Source of the DNA: Desulfamplus magnetovallimortis
GTDB lineage: Bacteria; Desulfobacterota; Desulfobacteria; Desulfobacterales; Desulfobacteraceae
NCBI RefSeq assembly: GCF_900170035.1
Contig: NZ_LT828542.1
Coordinates: 323,270-375,645, forward strand
DNA length: 52,376 bases
Direction of reading: 5' to 3'
Below the pieces are notes generated by a model. That model did no database searches, had not been told where the DNA came from, and was given only the letters and a program-made list of their open reading frames with translations. The position numbers and the translations under genes were made by a program. Positions 43,781 through 51,022 of the stretch are shown one piece after another; within the stretch, counting starts at the first letter, position 1, and every line of letters begins with the position of its first letter.

Positions 43781-43880
43781 TTGGTTCTGGCTTGCCCAGG
43801 TTAGATTCTTATTTGTGATTTTCGTGTTCTTTTGGCAAGGGAATCAGAAAACCTCTTTGGCTCTGGCTTGTCCAGGTTAG
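43781..43880 (+). repeat. Pair of 24-bp direct repeats before the helicase gene
   Basis: 43781-43804 (TTGGTTCTGGCTTGCCCAGG plus TTAG) recurs at 43857-43880 with two changes. The second copy ends about 15 bases before the helicase start codon and could supply its weak ribosome site (AGGTTAGG). Confidence 0.75.
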
Positions 43881-43894
43881 GTATAAAAAAAATT

Positions 43895-45772
43895 ATGGAA
43901 CTATCAAAACAGCAACAAAAAGCAGTTATACACTCCGGCTCACCGGCACTTGTGGTTGCAGGTGCAGGCTCCGGAAAGACCAGAACCCTGACAGCAAAAA
44001 TTCTACATCTTATCAACACCGGCCATCCACCGGAGCGTATCCTTGCAATCACATTTACCAACAAAGCCGCCGACGAGATGAAAAGCCGTCTTTACAAACT
44101 AACCGGCATGGGATATGCCCAGTTTCCCTGGGTTCGTACCTACCACTCAGCCTGTCTTGTAATCCTTAAAAAGCATTGTGAGCTTGCTGGATACACAAAT
44201 CCCATACAGATCTGCTCTGGCTACCATCAGAAAAAAATTGCAACAGAGGTGCTTGTAAACAGCAACCTTGATAAAAAACATGCGGGAAACCTTATCTCTG
44301 CCATATCAAGGGCAAAAAACTCAGGAGATCCCCTTCAATATTTTGACATGAGGCCAAGGATTTCCAGCATACCTGTTAAAATATATGACCTTTTTACACA
44401 GTATGAAAACAAACTTATCCAGGCCAACAGTGTTGATTTTGACAACATACTTCTTAAAACAAGGGATATTTTAAGAGAGAACAATGATGTCAGGGAGTAT
44501 TATAAAAACTATTTTACCAATATCCTTGTGGATGAATACCAGGACACCAACGACCTTCAGGATGAATTGACCCGCCTGCTTCTTGGTGAACACGGCAACC
44601 TCTTTTGCGTTGGAGATGACTGGCAGGCCGTATATGGATTCAGAGGAAGCAATGTAAGCCATTTTATTCAATTTCCCAGACGATATGACAATTCAAAAAT
44701 ATTCAGGCTTGAGGAAAATTACAGGTCTGCTGACGAAATTGTTCAGGTTGCCAATGGGCTCATAGATTTCAACCATGATAAAATGGACAAGAAGTGTTTC
44801 TCCAGAAAACGTGGGGGGACTGTGGAGATTCACGATTTCCATTCAGATGCAGATGAGGCACATTGGGTTACAGGCAAGGCAAAATCCCTTAACGCATATG
44901 GAGACGGCATTCCCTTTGACAAGATGGCAGTGGTCTATCGAACAAAATTCTGTTCCCTGGCATTTGAAAAGACCTTTCGGCTTTTCAGGATACCCTACAG
45001 ACTCATGGGTGCACAGGGATTTTTTGAGCGCATGGAGATCCTTGATATCAACAGCTATCTTTCTGCATCTGTTTTTCCAAACGATGATGTATCCTTTGAA
45101 AGAATTCTCAACACTCCAAAACGCGGCATCGGCCCTGCCATGATAAAAAAGATAGGTGCGGCCAGATCAGAAGGGATGAGTCTTCAGGATTCTGCCAGAA
45201 TAATGGTAAGAGAGAGAGTACTTTCCAAAAAAATACATGACAGCATTTCTGAGCTTCTGGTTATTCTGGATGATATCAGAGAGATGACGCCAGATGCTGC
45301 AATTGGTGAGATTATTCAAAGAACATCCTATAATGAGCACCTCAAAAAAATCTGCAAAACCGAAGGGGAACTGATCACAAAAAAAGAGAACATAGAGCAG
45401 CTTCGATTCACGGCAAAGGAAAAATTCGATATTCTGGAGTACCTTGAAGAGGCAGCCCTGATTCGGGAAGACAAGGAGACCCAGGATGAAAACGACAATT
45501 CTGATGAAGGAGTAGCGCTTCTGACAATACACTCTGCCAAGGGACTTGAGTTTGACACGGTATTTGTTGTTGGATGCGAGGAGAACCTTTTCCCACACTG
45601 GCGATCAATTGATTCAGGTGAAAAGGCCCTTCAGGAGGAGAGGCGGCTTATGTATGTTGCCATGACCCGGGCAGAACGCTATCTTTTTCTTTCCCATGCA
45701 AATTACCGGAAAGGGCAGTTCTCAATGAGAAGCAGGTTTATTGACCAGATTGAAGAGTGTATTTCATATTGA
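43895..45772 (+). CDS. UvrD/Rep-family ATP-dependent DNA helicase
   Basis: A 625-residue superfamily 1A helicase. Motif I is VVAGAGSGKTRTL, motif Ia LAITFTNKAADEM, motif II ILVDEYQDTND, motif III GDDWQAVYGFRG, motif V LTIHSAKGLEFDTVFVVG and motif VI EERRLMYVAMTRAERYLFL. It unwinds DNA 3' to 5' in repair or replication restart. At 625 residues it is a little shorter than UvrD/PcrA and nearer to Rep. The start MELSKQQQKAVIHSGSP at 43895 matches relatives; the upstream extension to 43832 is repeat-derived. Confidence 0.93.
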   Translation: MELSKQQQKAVIHSGSPALVVAGAGSGKTRTLTAKILHLINTGHPPERILAITFTNKAADEMKSRLYKLTGMGYAQFPWVRTYHSACLVILKKHCELAGYTNPIQICSGYHQKKIATEVLVNSNLDKKHAGNLISAISRAKNSGDPLQYFDMRPRISSIPVKIYDLFTQYENKLIQANSVDFDNILLKTRDILRENNDVREYYKNYFTNILVDEYQDTNDLQDELTRLLLGEHGNLFCVGDDWQAVYGFRGSNVSHFIQFPRRYDNSKIFRLEENYRSADEIVQVANGLIDFNHDKMDKKCFSRKRGGTVEIHDFHSDADEAHWVTGKAKSLNAYGDGIPFDKMAVVYRTKFCSLAFEKTFRLFRIPYRLMGAQGFFERMEILDINSYLSASVFPNDDVSFERILNTPKRGIGPAMIKKIGAARSEGMSLQDSARIMVRERVLSKKIHDSISELLVILDDIREMTPDAAIGEIIQRTSYNEHLKKICKTEGELITKKENIEQLRFTAKEKFDILEYLEEAALIREDKETQDENDNSDEGVALLTIHSAKGLEFDTVFVVGCEENLFPHWRSIDSGEKALQEERRLMYVAMTRAERYLFLSHANYRKGQFSMRSRFIDQIEECISY

Positions 45773-45806
45773 AGAGTGTATTTATTTTTATTTGATAAAA
45801 CCGTCA

Positions 45807-45996
45807 TGACATTAGAGACAAGGCATGCCTTGTCTCTAATGCCACCCCCGAATATGGAAATTTGTATCTATTTCCGGCATCCTTCATTTCCCAGTTTACA
45901 CTTTCCCGAACAGAATGCCCGTTTTTCGGGGATACTGTTCTGGAAAGTGTAAAGTACTTTCTGTATGATATGAAGGATGCCCTATTTCCACGGTAA
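45807..45996 (-). repeat. Element 2, copy G, interrupted by element 3
   Basis: Reverse-oriented. The hairpin is enlarged: 45810-45841 is a perfect 32-base palindrome (arm CATTAGAGACAAGGCA). The flank GCCACCCCCGAATATGGAAA runs to 45875, is interrupted by the 106-bp element 3, and resumes at 45982-45996 with CTATTTCCACGGTAA. Confidence 0.9.
45876..45981 (+). mobile_element. Element 3, complete 106-bp MITE nested in element 2
   Basis: The ends GGCATCCTTCAT and ATGAAGGATGCC are perfect 12-bp inverted repeats. CTATTTCC occurs on both sides (45868-45875 and 45982-45989), an exact 8-bp target duplication. Removing the element and one copy of the duplication restores an ordinary element 2 flank, so the insertion came after element 2. 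It encodes nothing. Confidence 0.95.
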
Positions 45997-46060
45997 AGAT
46001 AATTTATAGTACCTGGAGTTGCCGTATCAAAACAATGGGATTTCAGTATGAAGACCGGAT

Positions 46061-46321
46061 TCATCCCAGTCTGTCCCAGTCAGGTACTTTTTTATCTTTT
46101 ACCTTTGACATGACCTCATCAAAGCCGGTCATAATCTCTTTCTTTGAATATTGCTTCCAGACATCCGAAATCAGTTTACCGGTTTCCAAATCACTCAGCT
46201 CTTTTGTAAACATATACATTGCAAGCTGATTGATGGAAACCCCCTGTTCCTCAGCTGTTCTGGCAATTCTCTGTTTCAGGTCCAAAGGAACCCTTATGGT
46301 CAATACATTGGGCTCAGCCAT
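46061..46321 (-). CDS. Antitoxin-like protein with ribbon-helix-helix start (HicB/Arc-like)
   Basis: An 86-residue cytoplasmic protein from the ATG at 46321 (GGAGAAG 5 bases upstream). PNVLTIRVPLDLKQRIARTA and EEQGVSINQLAMYMFTKEL form a ribbon-helix-helix DNA-binding domain; the C-terminal half is charged. Such proteins pair with PIN-domain toxins. Its start overlaps the end of a truncated PIN toxin frame, so the natural partner is broken. It may persist as a DNA-binding regulator. Confidence 0.82.
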   Translation of the reverse strand: MAEPNVLTIRVPLDLKQRIARTAEEQGVSINQLAMYMFTKELSDLETGKLISDVWKQYSKKEIMTGFDEVMSKVKDKKVPDWDRLG

Positions 46322-46463
46322 TTTTACTTCTCCATATTTTAACAAATTCTCCAGGTGTCACGATGTTCAACTGATCAAATTTAAGCTCGGAGTTATGAAA
46401 ATCTTTTATATTGCTTGTCACCAAAAAGTCACTTTGACTTGTAACTGCCGGATTGCGGAGACC
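46314..46463 (-). pseudogene. C-terminal remnant of a PIN-domain toxin
   Basis: Just upstream of the antitoxin start, a frame of about 49 codons reads SDFLVTSNIKDFHNSELKF, then DQLNIVTPGEFVKIWRSKNG and stop. This is the end of a PIN-family toxin, with the conserved (S/N)DFLVT.NIKDF and TPGEF motifs. The frame has a stop codon immediately upstream and no start codon, so the N-terminal ~90 residues with most acidic active-site residues are missing. The TGA overlaps the antitoxin ATG region, the usual coupled layout. Confidence 0.75.
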
Positions 46464-46495
46464 TTAAAAAAAATGGAATTTCCTATACTATCAAG

Positions 46496-47155
46496 CTACC
46501 TGGGTATTATATACTCCTGCAATTCAGGGCTATCAAGATTCATATTCTCCATTCTTTTTATTTGCTTTTGCATTTTCTTTTTATTGGAATCTTTACTTTT
46601 ATTATAACATTTCTCTTCATTCTCTATAAGCGTTGTATTTGCAAGTTTAACAACATTGCCCATTTTAAGATCTTCATCCTGATTGTTATGCTGAAAGATA
46701 AGGCTTATATTTTCCCCTTTGTCATTAACAAACGACCATTTCCAGGCAAGAACCACCCCAAAGGCATCTCCTTTCCATTCATCAGGTTCTCCAAACTTGT
46801 TTTTATAGTATTTAAGAACAGTATCGTAAAATTTTCTTGAATCATCCTGAAATTTTAATTTTATCCTGACAATTTTGTCCATCTCCTGGCAGTTGGCAAT
46901 GGATATTAAACCTGATTTAAAAACAGGACACATGTACACTTCAACCTCCTGAAGATAATCATGGTATCGGATGCACATGCGGCTGTCTGATTTTATGCGC
47001 TCCTTGAAACTATCAATGCTCTCTCCGAGTGTAAAGCCACCAAGATGCTTTGGGGCAATTACTTTCCCTTTTACCCCATCACCTGCCAATACATGGGGAG
47101 ACAAAGCAAACATTAACGCTAAGATAGTTATTGCCCAATAGTGATTTTTTCCCAT
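46496..47155 (-). CDS. Secreted hypothetical protein
   Basis: A 219-residue protein of unknown function. A clear signal peptide (WAITILALMFALSPHVLAG, residues 7-25) precedes a mature part that is mixed charged and aromatic. Three cysteines lie within about 30 residues (MCIRYHDY, YMCPVFK, IANCQEM), so a disulfide is likely. GGFTLGESIDSFKERI resembles the start of small domains that bind other secreted proteins, but I do not recognise a family. The C terminus (NKSKDSNKKKMQKQIKRMEN) is highly basic and helical. It lies alone, bounded by a toxin remnant and element 1. Confidence 0.75.
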   Translation of the reverse strand: MGKNHYWAITILALMFALSPHVLAGDGVKGKVIAPKHLGGFTLGESIDSFKERIKSDSRMCIRYHDYLQEVEVYMCPVFKSGLISIANCQEMDKIVRIKLKFQDDSRKFYDTVLKYYKNKFGEPDEWKGDAFGVVLAWKWSFVNDKGENISLIFQHNNQDEDLKMGNVVKLANTTLIENEEKCYNKSKDSNKKKMQKQIKRMENMNLDSPELQEYIIPR

Positions 47156-47183
47156 GAACTGTCTCCCTTATCTTTGTAACGTA

Positions 47184-47381
47184 TTCAAAATCGACACCTA
47201 TGATCTTGTAAGCATTGTCAACACTGTCTGAATCAGGATTCCCAAGATTAACAAAGATAAGGCAGGACTATCTATCCTGAGCATCCTATCCATCCTGGTT
47301 ATCATGGTTCGGGCATCCTGGTTATCCTGGTTCAGACAACTGCAATAACTTCGGAAAAAGCAATAAAATTTCGATTTTGAG
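47184..47381 (+). mobile_element. Element 1 copy 6 (MITE-like)
   Basis: The ends TTCAAAATCGACA and TTTCGATTTTGAG are slightly decayed. The inner units CATCCTGGTTATC are duplicated near 47290-47330, making the copy longer. No flanking direct repeat is seen. It lies between the secreted hypothetical gene and the cyclic-nucleotide-binding gene. Confidence 0.85.
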
Positions 47382-47393
47382 TAAAAAAACATA

Positions 47394-48056
47394 TCATCTA
47401 TAACGTTCAATCAAATTCAACATCTGCTTTTCAAAACGCCTGACTCTGAGCTGCACTATTTTTTCCACAAGACCATCTCTTTTATCTTCAAATTTTGAAA
47501 GAATTTTCCTGAAGCTCTTTCTGTCAAGACTCAGAAGCTTTACATCAGTACAAGCTTTAACATTGAAAAAAGCCTCAAAATCAGCAATAAGCGCCAACTC
47601 CCCAAAAAAATCGTTCTCACTTATTCTCTGTATCGCAAAAAAAATGTCTGGATTATCCGGATCAACGTAATATGCCTCAAGCTCCCCTGCCACAACAAAA
47701 TATGCACAACCTGCACGATCTCCATGTTTTATGACCACATGTCCCTTTTTAAACTCAACAAAACGCGACATGTAAGCACACAATCTTAAAATCTCAAGGG
47801 ATGCCCCTGCAAAAACAGGTGCCATTCTGAGAATTTCCAGATTACGGGTAAATGCACATTCAGGCTTTTCCATATCCACATCACTGCCATTTTCATTTGC
47901 ATCATTTTTTAAGGGATGGTCGAAATTCTTTTTTCTATTACTCTCAACAACAACATTATCAGTATTAGAGTTAGAGTTAGAGTTATGATTAACACCATTT
48001 GACAAATGGGAGGAATCAGAATTCTTCTCTGGAATATCATAATCTGGAAAGTTCAT
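47394..48056 (-). CDS. Cyclic-nucleotide-binding domain protein
   Basis: A 220-residue cytoplasmic protein. After an asparagine/serine-rich start (NSNSNSNTDN, from a 6-bp tandem repeat) comes a cNMP-binding fold (about 75-190): FKKGHVVIKHGDRAGCAYFV, VAGELEAYYV and the phosphate-binding loop ENDFFGELALIADFEAFFNV. The usual arginine-threonine pair after the loop is replaced by phenylalanines, so ligand binding may differ or be lost. There is no DNA-binding domain; the tail is basic and helical. AAGGAG precedes the ATG at 48056, which overlaps the ABC exporter gene by 20 bases, so the two proteins are probably made together. Confidence 0.85.
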   Translation of the reverse strand: MNFPDYDIPEKNSDSSHLSNGVNHNSNSNSNTDNVVVESNRKKNFDHPLKNDANENGSDVDMEKPECAFTRNLEILRMAPVFAGASLEILRLCAYMSRFVEFKKGHVVIKHGDRAGCAYFVVAGELEAYYVDPDNPDIFFAIQRISENDFFGELALIADFEAFFNVKACTDVKLLSLDRKSFRKILSKFEDKRDGLVEKIVQLRVRRFEKQMLNLIERYR

Positions 48057-51006
48057 ACAAAGCTCCTTTTTGATCCAGCAGATCCTGAAATTTGCCCTGC
48101 TCTACAATCTGCCCCCCTTTCATAACAATAATGTGATCATACTCCTTTGCCATGTCAAGGCGATGTATCACAGAGAGGACAGTTGTATTATCCGGAAGAC
48201 CATCTCTTATCAATTTCTGTACTTTTTTCTGGGATTGATTGTCAAGGCTTGCTGTGGCCTCATCCAGAATTAATATGGAAGGTTTTTTCAAAAGAACCCT
48301 TGCAAGGGCAATTTTCTGTTTCTGACCTCCGGAGAGCAGATCTCCTTTACTGCCAACATTAAAATCCAGCCCAATCTCCATTATCTCGTCAAAAAGATTC
48401 TCCTGTATGAGAAAGTCCATCACAAGGGGAATAACACTTTGCAGATCCCCTTCAATGCTGTATTTAACCTTGCCGAAAATAATGTTATCAAGAAGAGAAT
48501 GGGAAAACTGATACATGGATGGACAGTATGGCCTGAACTCTCTTTCCCTGTGAGCCGCAAAAAACTTTGTAAGGTCATCTTTGCTGCTCTCCATAAACTC
48601 GGGAAGATTCATGCATTGATTAATTTCTGCCCCGCCAATCTCTGTCATAAAAACATGTCGGGTCTGGACAATCTTTTTCTCCAGGGATTGCGGCAGTATA
48701 ACCATATTGTGAAATGCCGGAATATATTTTAAAGATAGATCCATCAGCATCACAATCTTATATTTATCAAGATTTCCAATGAAATCAAGATTTGCCATTG
48801 AATCATGATGTTTTATGGAATCAGGATGTTTTATGAAATCGGATTTTTCCATGGAATCAGAATTTCCTATGGAATCCGAATACTTCGTGTATTCAGTTTT
48901 TACTGCAATATTTTCAAGACTGCTGACAAGGTCAGCATATGCCTTGAATTCACTGGAGCCTATTGGACTTGACCTCAGAAAAAAATCATCTTCAACAAAA
49001 TTTTTCAACAAACTCACAGTCTCAACAGCAATGCTTCTACCAAGCAGCAGTAAAGGGATATACATATTCTCTTTTTTGAGAAACTCAATAAAAATAGAGT
49101 TTGTTGCAATATTCTCAGGAGCAAAACCAGCATCATTGAATTCACCAAAAACAATGTTTTCATAGATGGTGTTGTGATGCATGAAACTGTTGACTTCATA
49201 ATGTTCTACATAGTTATTAAGATTTGCCTGACCGGAAAGAGAAATGGCATGCCTTATCTTTATCAGTGCAAATATCAAGGCATCCTGTTTATCAGGCTCA
49301 AGCACGCTGTTAAGGCCGAGACGTATTATATCTTCTTTTAAGCCTGTCTTTTCCACAATTTTAAACAGTTCATTCCTTGAAGGCATCAACTCATTTCTCC
49401 CAGGAACAGCACCATCACTGTCAGTGGAACCGTGCAAGTCAACGCAATTATCCAATGCAACGCAATTCCCCAAATCAGCACTGTTCCCAAAGTCAGCACA
49501 ATTCCCCAAGTCAACACAGTTCCCCAAGTCAACACAGTTCCCCAAGTCAACACAGTTCCCCAAGTCAACACAGTTCCCCAAGTCAACACAGTTCCCCAAG
49601 TCAACACAACTGCCAAGGGCAGCGCAACTGTATAAAATATTTTCTCTGATGGTACCTGTAAATATAAATGGATGCTGGGCAACAAACCCAATGTTTTTAC
49701 TGACATCAACCTTGGTAAGAGTTGAAAGCTCATGCCCCCCCAAACGGACACTGCCATTTGTGTAACCGTACATCTGTCCCAGAATAATGGCCAGGGTACT
49801 TTTCCCGCTGCCTGAAAAACCCACAATAGCTACATGGGTTCCTGATTGAATATCAAAAGAGATATTGTTTAAAAGTTTGATATCTCCAGGAAGCTCATAC
49901 TCCAGATCCCTTACCTCCACACTGCCATCAATAACATGAACCGGCCTTCCCACAGGCAATTTGAGATAGTCGGGGGTTATACGAAAAGTATCCATGATCT
50001 GCTGATAATGTACCTTTGCATCCTGATACTCTTGATAATATTCAATCATCTCCTTCCAGGGATCATAAACCTTTTCATAGGCTGATAAAAATGCCACCAG
50101 GGCGCCAAGGGTAAAATAGCCATGTATGGCAAGGTAGCCTCCATACATGAACAAAATAAAGGGGCCAACACTCTGGATCATGCTATTGACAAACTTTATA
50201 CCAAATTTAAACAGAAATAACGGAGACATAACCTTAAAAAGTTCACCAATAAAACTCTTTATCCTTTTCTCCTCAATATCATAGGCGGCATTTGCATGAA
50301 CTTCATGGATACCTGAGACTGCCTCATTAATGGTACTGCTCATGCCCCTTGTTATTTTGACGCGTTTTCTGTTCAATATATTGTATCTTTTTTGAAGCAG
50401 AGGGATTATGACAAGCTCAAGGGGATATATGGTAAGACTTATGAGGCCAAGTTTGGGGTTCAGATAGATCATGTACCCGAAAAAGGCAAAAAATGTGAGG
50501 ATATTCATTATGGGCGTTGTCAGCGCAAGACCAATAAAAAGAGCGACACTGTTAAGCTCGGCTGTCATTGCATTGATCATGGTGCCTGGCTGATTTTCCC
50601 TGAAAAACCTCATTGGCAAAGCAAGAATATGGGAGTAAAGCTCCTGGCGTATCTCCATCACAGCCTTCTGGCCAATATAACGCTGCATAAAATTGAGAAA
50701 ATATTTAAGAAGCGCAGCAATCATCACTGAACCAAAATAGAGACCGCAATATAAAAAAAGAAGATCTTGCCTGCCAAGGCGTATGGCTGTGTTAACTATC
50801 TGCCTTTGCATCTCCAGAGGATAAACCTTGAAAAAAAGGCTTACAATTATGGCCAGCAAAACAACAGCCTGAAGCATTCTGTTTCTGTGAAGTACCCAGT
50901 AAAAAAGAGGACGCTCGGTTATCTGAACTTTACCGTGCAGATAGCTCTCATTATTTTCATGGTCAATGGGACCATCTGAATCACTCCATGGAGGTTTTAG
51001 TATCAT
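48037..51006 (-). CDS. ABC exporter with a greatly expanded nucleotide-binding domain
   Basis: A 989-residue half-transporter. The N-terminal ~340 residues are an exporter-type membrane domain (six segments; FFRENQPGTMINAMTAEL is a coupling-helix region). The ATPase has Walker A GFSGSGKST (396-404), Q-loop FVAQHPFIFTGTIRENILYS (about 441-460), then signature LSGGQKQKIALARVLL (from 891), Walker B ILILDEATASLD and switch HR in SVIHRLD. Between Q-loop and signature lie about 430 residues instead of about 45. They include the DLGNCV repeats, and twice more the post-Q-loop pattern (NTIYENIVFGEF; HSLLDNIIFGKV). All catalytic motifs are intact. It overlaps the cNMP gene. Substrate unknown. Confidence 0.9.
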   Translation of the reverse strand: MILKPPWSDSDGPIDHENNESYLHGKVQITERPLFYWVLHRNRMLQAVVLLAIIVSLFFKVYPLEMQRQIVNTAIRLGRQDLLFLYCGLYFGSVMIAALLKYFLNFMQRYIGQKAVMEIRQELYSHILALPMRFFRENQPGTMINAMTAELNSVALFIGLALTTPIMNILTFFAFFGYMIYLNPKLGLISLTIYPLELVIIPLLQKRYNILNRKRVKITRGMSSTINEAVSGIHEVHANAAYDIEEKRIKSFIGELFKVMSPLFLFKFGIKFVNSMIQSVGPFILFMYGGYLAIHGYFTLGALVAFLSAYEKVYDPWKEMIEYYQEYQDAKVHYQQIMDTFRITPDYLKLPVGRPVHVIDGSVEVRDLEYELPGDIKLLNNISFDIQSGTHVAIVGFSGSGKSTLAIILGQMYGYTNGSVRLGGHELSTLTKVDVSKNIGFVAQHPFIFTGTIRENILYSCAALGSCVDLGNCVDLGNCVDLGNCVDLGNCVDLGNCVDLGNCADFGNSADLGNCVALDNCVDLHGSTDSDGAVPGRNELMPSRNELFKIVEKTGLKEDIIRLGLNSVLEPDKQDALIFALIKIRHAISLSGQANLNNYVEHYEVNSFMHHNTIYENIVFGEFNDAGFAPENIATNSIFIEFLKKENMYIPLLLLGRSIAVETVSLLKNFVEDDFFLRSSPIGSSEFKAYADLVSSLENIAVKTEYTKYSDSIGNSDSMEKSDFIKHPDSIKHHDSMANLDFIGNLDKYKIVMLMDLSLKYIPAFHNMVILPQSLEKKIVQTRHVFMTEIGGAEINQCMNLPEFMESSKDDLTKFFAAHREREFRPYCPSMYQFSHSLLDNIIFGKVKYSIEGDLQSVIPLVMDFLIQENLFDEIMEIGLDFNVGSKGDLLSGGQKQKIALARVLLKKPSILILDEATASLDNQSQKKVQKLIRDGLPDNTTVLSVIHRLDMAKEYDHIIVMKGGQIVEQGKFQDLLDQKGALYELSRL
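48790..48890 (-). repeat. Degenerate 18-bp in-frame tandem repeat in the ABC exporter
   Basis: About six diverged units encode DSIGNS, DSMEKS, DFIKHP, DSIKHH, DSMANL and DFIGNL. It is an older-looking counterpart of the 49480 repeat inside the same insertion. Confidence 0.75.
49480..49625 (-). repeat. 18-bp in-frame tandem repeat (DLGNCV) in the ABC exporter
   Basis: Five exact copies of CCCAAGTCAACACAGTTC (plus strand) plus several variants encode DLGNCV and relatives (DFGNSA, ALDNCV). The identity of the copies indicates recent expansion or contraction. The repeat lies just after the Q-loop of the ATPase. Confidence 0.93.
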
Positions 51007-51022
51007 AAGATTTTTTTCTTTT

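Noticed and set aside
49480-49625. The DLGNCV repeats as a pentapeptide-repeat domain or a CRISPR array
   Set aside because: The period is six residues, not five, and units have no spacers. It is a coding minisatellite.
49244-49765. A plus-strand frame of 173 codons opposite the ABC exporter
   Set aside because: It is an antisense shadow of the DLGNCV repeat; no ribosome site or known fold, and the minus-strand ATPase is clear.
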